The notes beneath the pieces were generated by a model that saw nothing but the letters and a program-made list of their open reading frames with translations, was not told the DNA's origin and ran no database searches. 64,000 nucleotides of DNA from Actinokineospora baliensis. Lineage in GTDB: Bacteria; Actinomycetota; Actinomycetes; Mycobacteriales; Pseudonocardiaceae. Positions 19,123-27,075 of the stretch are shown here, piece after piece. The DNA lies in NCBI RefSeq assembly GCF_016907695.1, contig NZ_JAFBCK010000001.1:6932001-6996000 (forward strand), read 5' to 3'. How positions within the stretch are numbered: the stretch's first letter is position 1; the number at the start of each line of letters is the position of its first letter. Both the position numbers and the translations under genes were made by a program.

Positions 19123-19138
19123 ACAACACCCCTGTTGT
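19123..19138. promoter_or_regulatory. Palindromic candidate operator upstream of the XRE gene
   Basis: ACAACACCCCTGTTGT is a perfect inverted repeat (6-bp arms, CCCC spacer) placed between the XRE regulator start and the stop of the 58-residue peptide gene. Position and symmetry suit autoregulation by the XRE protein; this is inference. Confidence 0.5.
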
Positions 19139-19199
19139 GTGGAGCGCAATTGCCCACCAGCTTTCCGACGCGAGCCGGTGGGCAATTCGCCGGTCGTAC

Positions 19200-19376
19200 T
19201 CAGCCGTGCCAGGGGTTGCCCTCTGTCGTGATCGTGGTCGTCGTGGTCGGCGGGTTCTTCGGCTCCTCGTCGGACAAGCTGGTCGAACCAGCTGTGACCT
19301 GCACACCCGTCGCGAGGACGAACGCGACCGGGATCGCGCACAGCGAGGTGACGAAAGTGGACATGGTTTTGGACAT
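19200..19376 (-). CDS. 58-residue putative secreted/lipid-anchored peptide
   Basis: ATG at 19376 with GGAGG 7 bases upstream. The product starts MSKTMSTFVTSLCAIPVAFV, a short signal-like hydrophobic segment with an early Cys at 13. It then has a linker with a KNPPTTTTTITT run and ends GNPWHG. No family recognised. It is same-strand and directly upstream of the XRE-TPR regulator (about 105 bases to the GTG start, with the palindrome in between), so the two may be co-regulated. It could be an exported signal peptide sensed by that regulator; speculative. Confidence 0.65.
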   Translation of the reverse strand: MSKTMSTFVTSLCAIPVAFVLATGVQVTAGSTSLSDEEPKNPPTTTTTITTEGNPWHG

Positions 19377-19608
19377 GGCGAATCCTCCAGGTGAAGGTGT
19401 GGGAGTGGTTTTCGGATGTCCCGATCCCCATCACAAGGATTCAGCGCGGCGCACACCGACAACAAGGTGTTGCCCGTTGCCAACACCGGTGGGCACCGGT
19501 CCACCAGGGCATCCACGAATGGTCCACCGCTGGTCAACGACCTCCGTCGATGCTGCGGCAGTCCAGGACACCGGCCCGCCGGAGGCGGGCGAGCACAGAG
19601 GAGATCGA

Positions 19609-20562
19609 GTGACTGACCCAGCCACTGACGACGACACCACGCACGACAGCGTCGACGGGCCCGCGAAGACGAGTTCCGAGCAGGACTACGACCTCGCGAT
19701 CTCCTTCGCCGAGGAGCAGCGGAACGCCGCCGACGAACTGGTGCGGGCGTGCGAGCAGCGCGGCCTGATCGTGCTGCACGGACCCGAGCACACCCACGAC
19801 TGGTGGGCCCGCAAGGAAGGCGGCGACCTGCCCGAGGCGCGGGTCCGGTACTTCGTGCCCCTGGTCTCCTCGATCGACGAGTTCACCGAGGCGGCTCTGC
19901 GCGCGGTCAAGGCAGGTGACGAGCACGTTCTTCCCGCACTGGTCGGCGACGTCTCGGTGCCTGCCGACCTGATCCACCCGCACGTGACCTACGTGCGCGC
20001 CGACACCGACCGGCCGGAGCGGTTCGTCGACGCGTTGGCCACCAGGGTCGAGCTCGCCGAGACCTCGGGTATCGGTCGGGCGCTGGTAGCCGACATCGTC
20101 AGCCGGACCAAGGCGCGCGCCGAGGTCTCAGGGACTCCGGTCTCCTTCAGCCGCTACGCCGAACAGGACGCCGTTCTGCGGTACCTGGGCGAGCAGTTCG
20201 TCGCCGCCATGCCCGGCCTGGACGTGACCCGGTTCACCGGCACGGTGCACATCGGCGACTCCCGGATCGCCGTCCGGGTCGAGCAGGCGGGCGACACCGT
20301 GTACGCCCTGGACATCCTGCGGGGCGGCATCGGCGGCGACGAGACGGTGAACTTCGTCGTCGGCAGGCACGACGCGGGTAGCGCGTGCAGCAACGGGTGG
20401 GCGCGCCCGGTGTATGACGCGAAGGCGGGTGCCCTGCTCGAACTGCGGGACCTGTCGCTGCTCGGTGGTGGCTCAGCCACTCGGATCTACCGCAAGGACG
20501 AACTGTTCGCCGCGCTGTGGAAGCGGGTCAATGCGGTGCTCACCGCCACGGCCACGCGATAA
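19609..20562 (+). CDS. TIR-like domain protein with unknown C-terminal domain
   Basis: 317 residues from GTG 19609, chosen because AGAGGAG lies 5-11 bases upstream and the domain starts soon after. Residues about 26-125 show the TIR pattern: DYDLAISFAE (strand A), RGLIVL, then VRYFVPLVSS followed by an acidic helix EFTEAALRAV (E94 aligns roughly with the catalytic Glu of TIR NADases) and HVLPALVGDV. Residues about 170-315 form an unrecognised beta-rich domain starting SRYAEQDAVLRYL. It is convergent with the HerA operon across a very long hairpin. Inference: a second TIR component or independent immune sensor. Confidence 0.72.
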   Translation: MTDPATDDDTTHDSVDGPAKTSSEQDYDLAISFAEEQRNAADELVRACEQRGLIVLHGPEHTHDWWARKEGGDLPEARVRYFVPLVSSIDEFTEAALRAVKAGDEHVLPALVGDVSVPADLIHPHVTYVRADTDRPERFVDALATRVELAETSGIGRALVADIVSRTKARAEVSGTPVSFSRYAEQDAVLRYLGEQFVAAMPGLDVTRFTGTVHIGDSRIAVRVEQAGDTVYALDILRGGIGGDETVNFVVGRHDAGSACSNGWARPVYDAKAGALLELRDLSLLGGGSATRIYRKDELFAALWKRVNAVLTATATR

Positions 20563-20566
20563 CGAC

Positions 20567-20619
20567 GCTGAACGGGACGTGCCCCGCACCTGTGAGGTGC
20601 GGGGCACGTCCCGTTCAGC
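20567..20619. terminator. 24-bp bidirectional hairpin terminator
   Basis: Bases 20567-20590 are perfectly complementary to 20596-20619 with a TGTGA loop. It fills almost the whole gap between the convergent TIR-like gene and the HerA-type gene (stop at 20623). Confidence 0.9.
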
Positions 20620-20622
20620 TGG

Positions 20623-23600
20623 TCACTCCTCATCGGCGACGCCATTGCCACCGTTGTCGTCGGGGTTGTCGTTGTCGTCGTCCCGGGCGCGGTCGAGCAC
20701 CTCCTCCAGCCGCAGCGGGCTCGGTGGGTGGTGGCTCAGGCACAGCGGTGTCCGCATCCGGCGGAGCCCGATCCCGTCCCCGGTCACGTAGAACTCGCCC
20801 CTGTCCAGCTTCGCGATGTCGGCGACGGTGCTGCCCTTCGCCCTGGCGATCTCGTTCGCCGCGGCGATCTGCGTCGCGTTGTTCAACCTGCCGAGGAACT
20901 GGGTCGTGGCGTTGCCGGTGACCTGGTTGTGCACGCCCTTGGGGGCCTGGGTGGCCAGCACGAGGCCCAGCCCGTACTTGCGCGCCTGGGAAGCGAGCAG
21001 GATGGTGCTCTGCGTGCTGGCCGTGGTGCTCCCCGACGGGGCGATCGTCTGCGCCTCGTCCATCACCAGGAGCCCGCCCAGCGGCCGGTCCCCGGCGGGG
21101 TTGCGCTTGAGCCAGGAGAAGATCTCCAACTGGAGCTGGCTGACGAAGCCCTGCCGCTGCTCCTCGGACGGCAAGCCGATGAAGCTGATCACCGACAGCC
21201 GTGCTCGGTATCCCGGGGATGGGGTCAGCAGTACCCCCGGGTCGGTCGGCGCGCCCGCACCGCCGAGCAGCGGGTCGTTCACCATCGCGGCCCGCAGCGT
21301 CTCGGCCAGGTCGGCCGCGGTCGCCGCGCCGGTCCTCAGCTTGCTGACGCCCTCTGGGAGTTCGGCGAGCAGCTCGACGAACTCCGCCAGTTCGCGTTTG
21401 CCGGTGCGCGCATGGTGCCGCAAGGCTTCACGCAGCACCGCTTTCCCGCGCTCAGCGGACTTGGTCCTCCCGTCGACCTTGGCGCGCGGCACCAACCGCG
21501 CCACCGCGGCCTCCAACGCCGCGGTGAACTCGTCGGTATCAGTGCTGACCTCTGCGAAGTCCGGCAGCGGGTGGAAGCTGAGCGGTCGACCGCTCTCCCT
21601 ACCCGGGGTCCACACCACGACCTCGGTGTTGGCGAGGTAGTCGGCGGCGGTGTCGGCATCGCCGGGGCGCCAGCCATCGGGTGCGTCCGGCCAGGCGTCG
21701 CCGAATCGCGCCAGGTCGTTGTTGGGGTCCAGCACGATGGCCGACACCCCGCGTAGCGCGCACTCCTCGACGATGCGCCGCAGCAGCACGGTCTTCCCGC
21801 TCCCACTGCCCGCGATGATCATCACGTGCTTGCGCAGCGACTCCAGCTCGATCAGGATCTCACCGCCCGTACCGAGCGCGATCTCCTCCGGTCGGGGAGG
21901 CCGCTGCCCGGCGGGCGGGGGCCGGGTCTCCTGGTGACCTGCGGGGGACTTGGTCGAGGTGGGCAGGATCTCCCGCAGGAACGTGTTGGTGCTCGCGGGT
22001 TTGCGCGCGGCCAACCAGGTCAGCAGCCGGTGGGACCGCTGGGGCAGCATCGACTTGAGCGCGCTGAACGTGCGCAGGTCGTCGTCGGTGATCTCGATCC
22101 GCTTGCCGCCCACGCCGACGATGGCGGCGACCTCGTGCCTGGTGACGGCCCCGGCCCACCCCTGCGTTCCGTTGCCGAGCATCACCAAGAACCGGTTGGC
22201 CACCCCCGGCTGGACCCCGGCCGCGGACCGGGCAGAACGCAGGCGCTTGAGCACCCCGTTGCCGTGCCCGCTGGCGATCAGCCGGAACGACCAGCGCTGC
22301 GTGACGTCGAGCTGCTCGTCGGTGATCCGGTGCAGGGTGGCGTGGACTTCGTCACCACCGGGCAGGATCTCGCTCGACCACCGCATGTCGTCGTTGCCGA
22401 CCTCGATGATCCACGACTGCAGTCCCGCGTGGAGCAGCTCGGGCATCAGGGCGTCCTCGTTGTGCTGCTTCAACGCGGCCGCGGAGATGTCGGCCTCGCG
22501 GCGCAGCCGCTCGTACTGCGCGTCGAGCTCGGTGAAGTAGTCGAGGGTGGGGACCACCTGCTCGGCCACCGCTGCCTGCTGCTTCTCGTCGAAATCGGCC
22601 AGTTCCCGGATCTCACCGTGCAGGCACGACTCGGCGTGCGCGTGGACGCGCATCAGCAGCTGCCTGGGGGTGTAGGCACCCCACGACTCATCACCGAACG
22701 CGCTGGGGGCGACCGGCCACGTCGGGTGCGGCGGGACGAACCCGACGCCCTGGTAGACCACTCCGAGCCAACGCTGGACGAACACCCGCCCGATGCGCGG
22801 GTCGGTGATGGATCCCAGGATCGGGATCTCGGTGAACCGGTCGCCGAACGAGTCGCTGGCGGCCGAGTGCAGCATCTTCCAGGTGTTGGGCAGACAGGCC
22901 ACAATGGACAGGGTGCGCCGCGTGGTCTCCCGCAGCTGCATCATCCCGTCGGCGAGCAGGGCGAGCTGCAAGCCCAGTTCGGCGTCGGTCACACGCTCAC
23001 CGGTGGCATCCTGGGCCATGTTGACCAGCGTGTCCAGTTGGTCGATGGCGACCACGCACGGGCCGGTGAGCGCCAGGACCCGCGAGATGTCCCGCACCAG
23101 CTGCCGTGCCGGGGTGTTCGGGTTGGGCAATCCCCAGTTGCCGAACTCGGTGCTGGCCGACCCGGTCAGGTACGCCCAACCGATGTCAGCGTGCTCCGAG
23201 GCGTACAGCACCAGCGCGCGGATCGTGTCACCACACTCGACCGCGATCCTGGGGTCCACTTTGCGCAGACAGGCGATGAAGTCCTTGAGGTGTCCCGGCT
23301 TCAGCGGCGCGTCTCCGACGACCGCGCTCGCCACCTCGTCGGGGACCTCGGCCACCGCGCAGGCCTGCCGCAGGAACCGGCTGATCTGCGTCTGGCGGTC
23401 GTCACCTCCCCGGTGCAGCTCGGAGCGCATCGCGCTCGCCACGTCGTCCCAGAACGTCGTTCCCGTGTTGAGCTCGACCAGGAAGAAGTAGCCCTCCACC
23501 GCTTGCACCATGTTCCGGACCGAGCCGAGCAGGTGCGTTTTGCCGACACCCTTTCGACCCTGCAACACCAGCCCGATCGGACTGGGACCGGTGCTCGCCT

Positions 23601-23748
23601 TGGCATCGCGGAGACTGGCCCCGATCCGGTCCCGCGCTTTGAGGTGCAGGTCCTCCACATGGGACGGCGAGGTGTGCCAGACGTCGTCCGGGGTCTCGGC
23701 CGAGTTGAAGCGGAGCGCGGCCAGCGCCTCGCGCAGTTCCTCGCTCAT
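20623..23748 (-). CDS. Dual ATPase: N-terminal AAA/STAND-like domain fused to HerA-type DNA translocase
   Basis: 1041 residues. The first P-loop is GRKGVGKTH (64-72) with Walker B VVAIDQLDTL. The second P-loop IAGSGSGKTVLL (about 650) begins a HerA/FtsK-like domain, with LLVMDEAQTIAP (about 890-900), an ATQAPK segment and an acidic C-tail. HerA proteins are hexameric DNA pumps; in bacterial defence they pair with SIR2 or nuclease effectors (family knowledge). The first ATPase fused in front is unusual. Last gene of a four-gene operon; it overlaps the upstream winged-helix gene by 4 bases (ATGA at 23745-23748). Confidence 0.9.
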   Translation of the reverse strand: MSEELREALAALRFNSAETPDDVWHTSPSHVEDLHLKARDRIGASLRDAKASTGPSPIGLVLQGRKGVGKTHLLGSVRNMVQAVEGYFFLVELNTGTTFWDDVASAMRSELHRGGDDRQTQISRFLRQACAVAEVPDEVASAVVGDAPLKPGHLKDFIACLRKVDPRIAVECGDTIRALVLYASEHADIGWAYLTGSASTEFGNWGLPNPNTPARQLVRDISRVLALTGPCVVAIDQLDTLVNMAQDATGERVTDAELGLQLALLADGMMQLRETTRRTLSIVACLPNTWKMLHSAASDSFGDRFTEIPILGSITDPRIGRVFVQRWLGVVYQGVGFVPPHPTWPVAPSAFGDESWGAYTPRQLLMRVHAHAESCLHGEIRELADFDEKQQAAVAEQVVPTLDYFTELDAQYERLRREADISAAALKQHNEDALMPELLHAGLQSWIIEVGNDDMRWSSEILPGGDEVHATLHRITDEQLDVTQRWSFRLIASGHGNGVLKRLRSARSAAGVQPGVANRFLVMLGNGTQGWAGAVTRHEVAAIVGVGGKRIEITDDDLRTFSALKSMLPQRSHRLLTWLAARKPASTNTFLREILPTSTKSPAGHQETRPPPAGQRPPRPEEIALGTGGEILIELESLRKHVMIIAGSGSGKTVLLRRIVEECALRGVSAIVLDPNNDLARFGDAWPDAPDGWRPGDADTAADYLANTEVVVWTPGRESGRPLSFHPLPDFAEVSTDTDEFTAALEAAVARLVPRAKVDGRTKSAERGKAVLREALRHHARTGKRELAEFVELLAELPEGVSKLRTGAATAADLAETLRAAMVNDPLLGGAGAPTDPGVLLTPSPGYRARLSVISFIGLPSEEQRQGFVSQLQLEIFSWLKRNPAGDRPLGGLLVMDEAQTIAPSGSTTASTQSTILLASQARKYGLGLVLATQAPKGVHNQVTGNATTQFLGRLNNATQIAAANEIARAKGSTVADIAKLDRGEFYVTGDGIGLRRMRTPLCLSHHPPSPLRLEEVLDRARDDDNDNPDDNGGNGVADEE

Positions 23749-24440
23749 GACTCGTCGACCGCCATCAAGTGGTTGTCCTCGCCGCCGATCCGGATGGCGG
23801 CCGCGTGGTCGGCCTCCGTGAGCACCTTGCGGTTGGAGTCGGGGGCCAGGTGGGTCCCGCCCGCCCGCACCATCGCCAGCAGCACCTCATCCACCTCGGA
23901 CTTGCCCGCGCCGTTGAGCTCGGGGCGGAGCTTGGCCAGGCGGACCCAGTCCTGCGGCTTGACTGAGAGCTCCTCGTACACCCTGCGGATCAGCGACTCC
24001 AACTCGGCCGACTCCAACTCGGCCGGGCGCGGTTCGGTCGGGCGCAACTCAGCCGGGTGCACCTCGGTCAAGTGCGTCTCGGGCAGGTGTGCAGCGGCCG
24101 GGTGCAGGAAGCCGAGGATGGAGTGCTGCTGGAGCAAGCGCTCGATCACGGTCCTGGCGAACACGAACACGACCCGGGCCAGGCCACCCGCCTTCGCGGT
24201 CGGCTCGATGTGCGCCATCTCCCGCTCGCACCAGGCGATGCCCGCCGCGGTGATCTGGTGCACGAACGGGGTGCTCGTGGTGTGGCTGACCAACAGCCCG
24301 TCCCGGTTCAGCCGCTCGCGACCGGCCTTGTCGAGCGTCACGCCGTGCCGCGCCTTGAGCTCGGTGTTGGTGATCTCCTCGTTGGCGAGCACGAGGGCTA
24401 TCAGCGTGGCCTGTTCGTTGGCCCCGTACTTCTTCGGCAT
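23745..24440 (-). CDS. Winged-helix protein with pentapeptide-type linker
   Basis: 231 residues from ATG 24440, chosen for GAGAGGCGG just upstream; an ATG at 24455 overlapping the upstream stop is the alternative. The N-terminal ~80 residues look like a winged HTH (EITNTELKARHGVTLDKAGRERLNRDGLLV). A middle linker is built from degenerate five-residue units (AELES, AELRP, TEPRP, TEVHP). The C-terminal ~90 residues are a second wHTH-like unit ending IRIGGEDNHLM. Likely a DNA- or partner-binding adaptor between the ATPases. Translationally coupled on both sides. Confidence 0.75.
   Translation of the reverse strand: MPKKYGANEQATLIALVLANEEITNTELKARHGVTLDKAGRERLNRDGLLVSHTTSTPFVHQITAAGIAWCEREMAHIEPTAKAGGLARVVFVFARTVIERLLQQHSILGFLHPAAAHLPETHLTEVHPAELRPTEPRPAELESAELESLIRRVYEELSVKPQDWVRLAKLRPELNGAGKSEVDEVLLAMVRAGGTHLAPDSNRKVLTEADHAAAIRIGGEDNHLMAVDES
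23995..24099 (-). repeat. Degenerate 15-bp tandem repeat inside the winged-helix gene
   Basis: Seven 15-base units in register (23995, 24010, 24025, 24040, 24055, 24070, 24085). The first two are identical and later ones diverge by 3-8 bases. They encode the five-residue linker units of the winged-helix protein. Confidence 0.8.
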
Positions 24441-24451
24441 GGTGCCGCCTC

Positions 24452-26101
24452 TCATTCGGTGAAGGCTTGGCCGCGGCGGTCGATCCGGTCCAGGAGCGCG
24501 TCGATCCCGGCGCGCAGGTGCACGGGTATCGCGACCCGCTCGCCATCCGTGCGGGTCTTGCCCAGTAGTTCCAAGTCGGTGGCGAGGTCACGCATCAGGG
24601 ACAGCTCGTCGCGGTCCAGTGCGGCTGCCATGTCGTGCACGACCTGCTCGATGAGCACGAAGCGGGCCGCGTAGGGCATCTCGTCCGGCAGCGCGCGGAG
24701 AACCGCCGCCACTTGGCGGAGGACTTCTCGGTCCGGGGTCTCCGCCGGGCTCGGCCTACCGGTGATCAGGTCGTGCAGCTCGCGGGCCACATCGATCGGC
24801 CGTGTGCGCGGTGCCAGTTCCAGCGGTCGCAGGTTGCGCAGGAACCCCGGCAACTGCGCCCGATCCGTACCGTGGGTCAACACGCAGAACAACTGCCGTT
24901 GGTCGCCGTCGGGGTCGAGCGCGTGCCTCAGGAACCGTTCCGCCTCCGTGGTCTGCCACCGGCTCACCTCGCCGTCGACCATCAGGCACAGGTGCTTGGC
25001 GGGCTCCCGCGGGTGGTCCAGGAACTCGACGTTGGCCGACAGCGATCGGTCAGCGCGCAAGCCGAGCGCACGCAGCTCTTCGATCAGCTCGGTCGCCGCC
25101 ACCTGGGCCGAGCGCGGGCTGGACACCAGCAGGTCGAGGTCGAACTCCCGACGCCGAGACCTGGCCGCGGCCACATAAGCGTCCCTGTTGTCGGCCAGCA
25201 GGTCCGTGCGGTCGAACTGCTGGCCGATCACCGCCGCCACCGTTTCCAGAGCGTACGAGATCTGATCGGGGGACGGTACCTGCTCCGACCGCACCGGGAG
25301 CTGCTCGCCGAAGCTCCAGTAGGAGACGTACGGGACCGTGAGGTGCCGCAACATCAGTTCTTCCGACACGCTCTTGGCCAGCCAGTTGCCGAACAGCGGC
25401 GCCACGGCTTCGGTGCACCTGCGGTGCCACTCCTCGGCCTGCTGGTACTCGACCCGGCCGTCGAACCTCGAGAGGACAGGCAGCACCATGTGCGGGGGGC
25501 GGTCGTAGGGCAGCCTGTCCCTGGCGATGTCAGCGCGTTGCGCGACGTCGACGACGTCCATCAGGTTCTGGTCGTTCGCGGTGAAGACGACCACGAGCCG
25601 ATCCGGCAGGTGCGCTGTGCAGATGCCCGCCGTGTCGGAGATCCCGGTCCGGCTGTCGATCAGCACGAAGTCGTAGTTGTCGGTCCACTCTTCCCGGCAC
25701 CGCTCCAGGAAGGTCGCGAAACCCTGTGCGTAGAGGTCGGCCCAGTCGATCCGCTGCATGCGGCTGTGGTAGGTGGGGTGCGTGCGGCGGGGGTTGGCGG
25801 GATCCAGCCCGCCCGCTGCCAACAGGTCGAGGGTGCCCTCGCCGATGTCGATCGGGACGATGTGCTTGCCGGGTGCCTTCGCGCCGCTGAGGAAGTCGTT
25901 GGCCAGGTCGATCACACCGCTGTCGGGAGGCGTGGACAGGGAAGGGCCGAAGTAGTGGTGCAGCCCAGGCGCCTCGAGGTCCCAGTCCACGACCAGCACT
26001 TTGCGACCCCACCGCGCCAGCAGCACGGCGACGTTGGACAGCGTTGAACTCCGCCCGACCCCACCCTTGTAGGAGTAGAAGGTGATGACGGTGCCGGTCA
26101 T
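24452..26101 (-). CDS. KGGVGR-type ParA/MinD-like (SIMIBI) ATPase with possible TIR-like C-terminus
   Basis: 549 residues. The P-loop reads YKGGVGRSS (11-19), the deviant KGGVGR form rather than KGGVGKT. It is followed by VLVVDWDLEAPGLHHYF (Walker A') and FVLIDSRTGISDTAG (Walker B). The ParA-like part ends near 290. Residues about 305-440 (FDLDLLVSSPRSAQVAATEL, then CLMVDGEVSRWQTTEAERFL) have the order and spacing of a divergent TIR fold, which is my inference. KGGVGR ATPases are known from actinobacterial conflict systems next to TIR proteins. ATGA overlap with the TIR gene upstream (26098-26101). Confidence 0.85.
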   Translation of the reverse strand: MTGTVITFYSYKGGVGRSSTLSNVAVLLARWGRKVLVVDWDLEAPGLHHYFGPSLSTPPDSGVIDLANDFLSGAKAPGKHIVPIDIGEGTLDLLAAGGLDPANPRRTHPTYHSRMQRIDWADLYAQGFATFLERCREEWTDNYDFVLIDSRTGISDTAGICTAHLPDRLVVVFTANDQNLMDVVDVAQRADIARDRLPYDRPPHMVLPVLSRFDGRVEYQQAEEWHRRCTEAVAPLFGNWLAKSVSEELMLRHLTVPYVSYWSFGEQLPVRSEQVPSPDQISYALETVAAVIGQQFDRTDLLADNRDAYVAAARSRRREFDLDLLVSSPRSAQVAATELIEELRALGLRADRSLSANVEFLDHPREPAKHLCLMVDGEVSRWQTTEAERFLRHALDPDGDQRQLFCVLTHGTDRAQLPGFLRNLRPLELAPRTRPIDVARELHDLITGRPSPAETPDREVLRQVAAVLRALPDEMPYAARFVLIEQVVHDMAAALDRDELSLMRDLATDLELLGKTRTDGERVAIPVHLRAGIDALLDRIDRRGQAFTE

Positions 26102-26763
26102 CTCTGCGCCACCTCCTCGGGACCGTCGAGATCAGCGGACGGCGGTCGCCCAGTGCGTTGCGCCGGATCACCGAACCTGGGGATCAGCGGAGGAGGCATG
26201 AGCACGGGGTCGGGGGTGACAACGAGTGGCCAGTCGGGCTCCCACTCCGGAACCTGTTCGAGCACCTTCGCCAGGTCGGAGGCGAACTCCGCTACCCGGT
26301 CGTGGAAGCGGTGGAAGTCGCGAGTCATCTGGAACACCGGATCCGGGTTGGACACGTCCTTGAAGTTCCACCAGGAGAACTCGCGGGCCTCGGGTGGGAA
26401 GTTGTCGGAGTCCGAGTACAGCACCGGGTAGATCAGCCCTTGGGGGATGCGGCCCCCGCCGATTCCGAGCATCTTCTGCCGCGCCCGCATGCTGTGGAAC
26501 TCCGCCATGCACCACGGAGACCGGAAGTACGGCGGGGTGAACAGCGGCACGATCATCTTGCTGTGCAGGAGGGCCTGCTGGAGATCGGAAGGCCAGTGTG
26601 CCCCTTTGGCGATGGACAACCGATCCATGTACACCCTGGGTGTATAGGACATCTCGCCGATGAGGCAGTCGAGCAAGCGTTCGTAAAAGTGGTTCAACAG
26701 CCACTTCTGCGCCATTCCCTTGCGGCTATAGCTGATGAACACGTCCCACTTGTAGCCGGTCAC
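26098..26763 (-). CDS. TIR-domain protein, first gene of the TIR-HerA operon
   Basis: 221 residues from GTG 26763. An in-frame ATG at 26949 exists, but the extra 62 residues look non-coding and a TANNNT box sits 7 bases before the GTG. Residues 4-125 are a canonical TIR domain: YKWDVFISYSRKG, VYMDRLSIAKG, MIVPLFTPPYF and SPWCMAEF, with the catalytic-type Glu at 88. Such domains cleave NAD+ or make signal nucleotides (family knowledge). The C-terminal ~60 residues are Pro-rich. Probable effector or signal-generating subunit of the operon. Confidence 0.88.
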   Translation of the reverse strand: MTGYKWDVFISYSRKGMAQKWLLNHFYERLLDCLIGEMSYTPRVYMDRLSIAKGAHWPSDLQQALLHSKMIVPLFTPPYFRSPWCMAEFHSMRARQKMLGIGGGRIPQGLIYPVLYSDSDNFPPEAREFSWWNFKDVSNPDPVFQMTRDFHRFHDRVAEFASDLAKVLEQVPEWEPDWPLVVTPDPVLMPPPLIPRFGDPAQRTGRPPSADLDGPEEVAQR

Positions 26764-27075
26764 AGGCGAAATGGTAGGCAACGACCGCGACCCGGAAATA
26801 GACGTAGAACAGGACAGAAAAGCCGGACCGGCCAAAAACTGGACAACGTCACGCGACGACAGAATCACAAGGATGCCAACTGCATCCACGCCGCCCGCAT
26901 AGGCCCGACGAACGCGCCAGTACCCACAACCCGGGGCCTGGAACATCATGCGCTAGCTTCGCTGCCGCCCCTCACGCCAACCGACCACCCGAAGCCATCC
27001 ACGTCTTACAGAACTACGAGGCACCCAGAATGAAAAGGCTCACCCGGTGACGTGACCACAGGTTGAAGTCAAGAC
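26764..27075 (-). promoter_or_regulatory. Promoter region of the TIR-HerA operon, leaderless type
   Basis: About 310 bases with no convincing gene, more A-rich than its neighbours. On the minus strand a TACCAT -10 box (plus-strand 26771-26776) lies 7 bases before GTG 26763, the arrangement of actinobacterial leaderless transcripts. The -35 is weak. The right end is the tail of the MORC/Z1 operon; I see no clear hairpin after 27076. Confidence 0.45.

Noticed and set aside
21826..24462. 878-codon plus-strand reading frame
   Set aside because: Antisense shadow of the HerA and winged-helix genes, whose motifs are unambiguous.
26764..26949. 62-residue N-terminal extension of the TIR protein
   Set aside because: It lacks a ribosome-binding site and protein-like codon use; the leaderless GTG at 26763 fits better.
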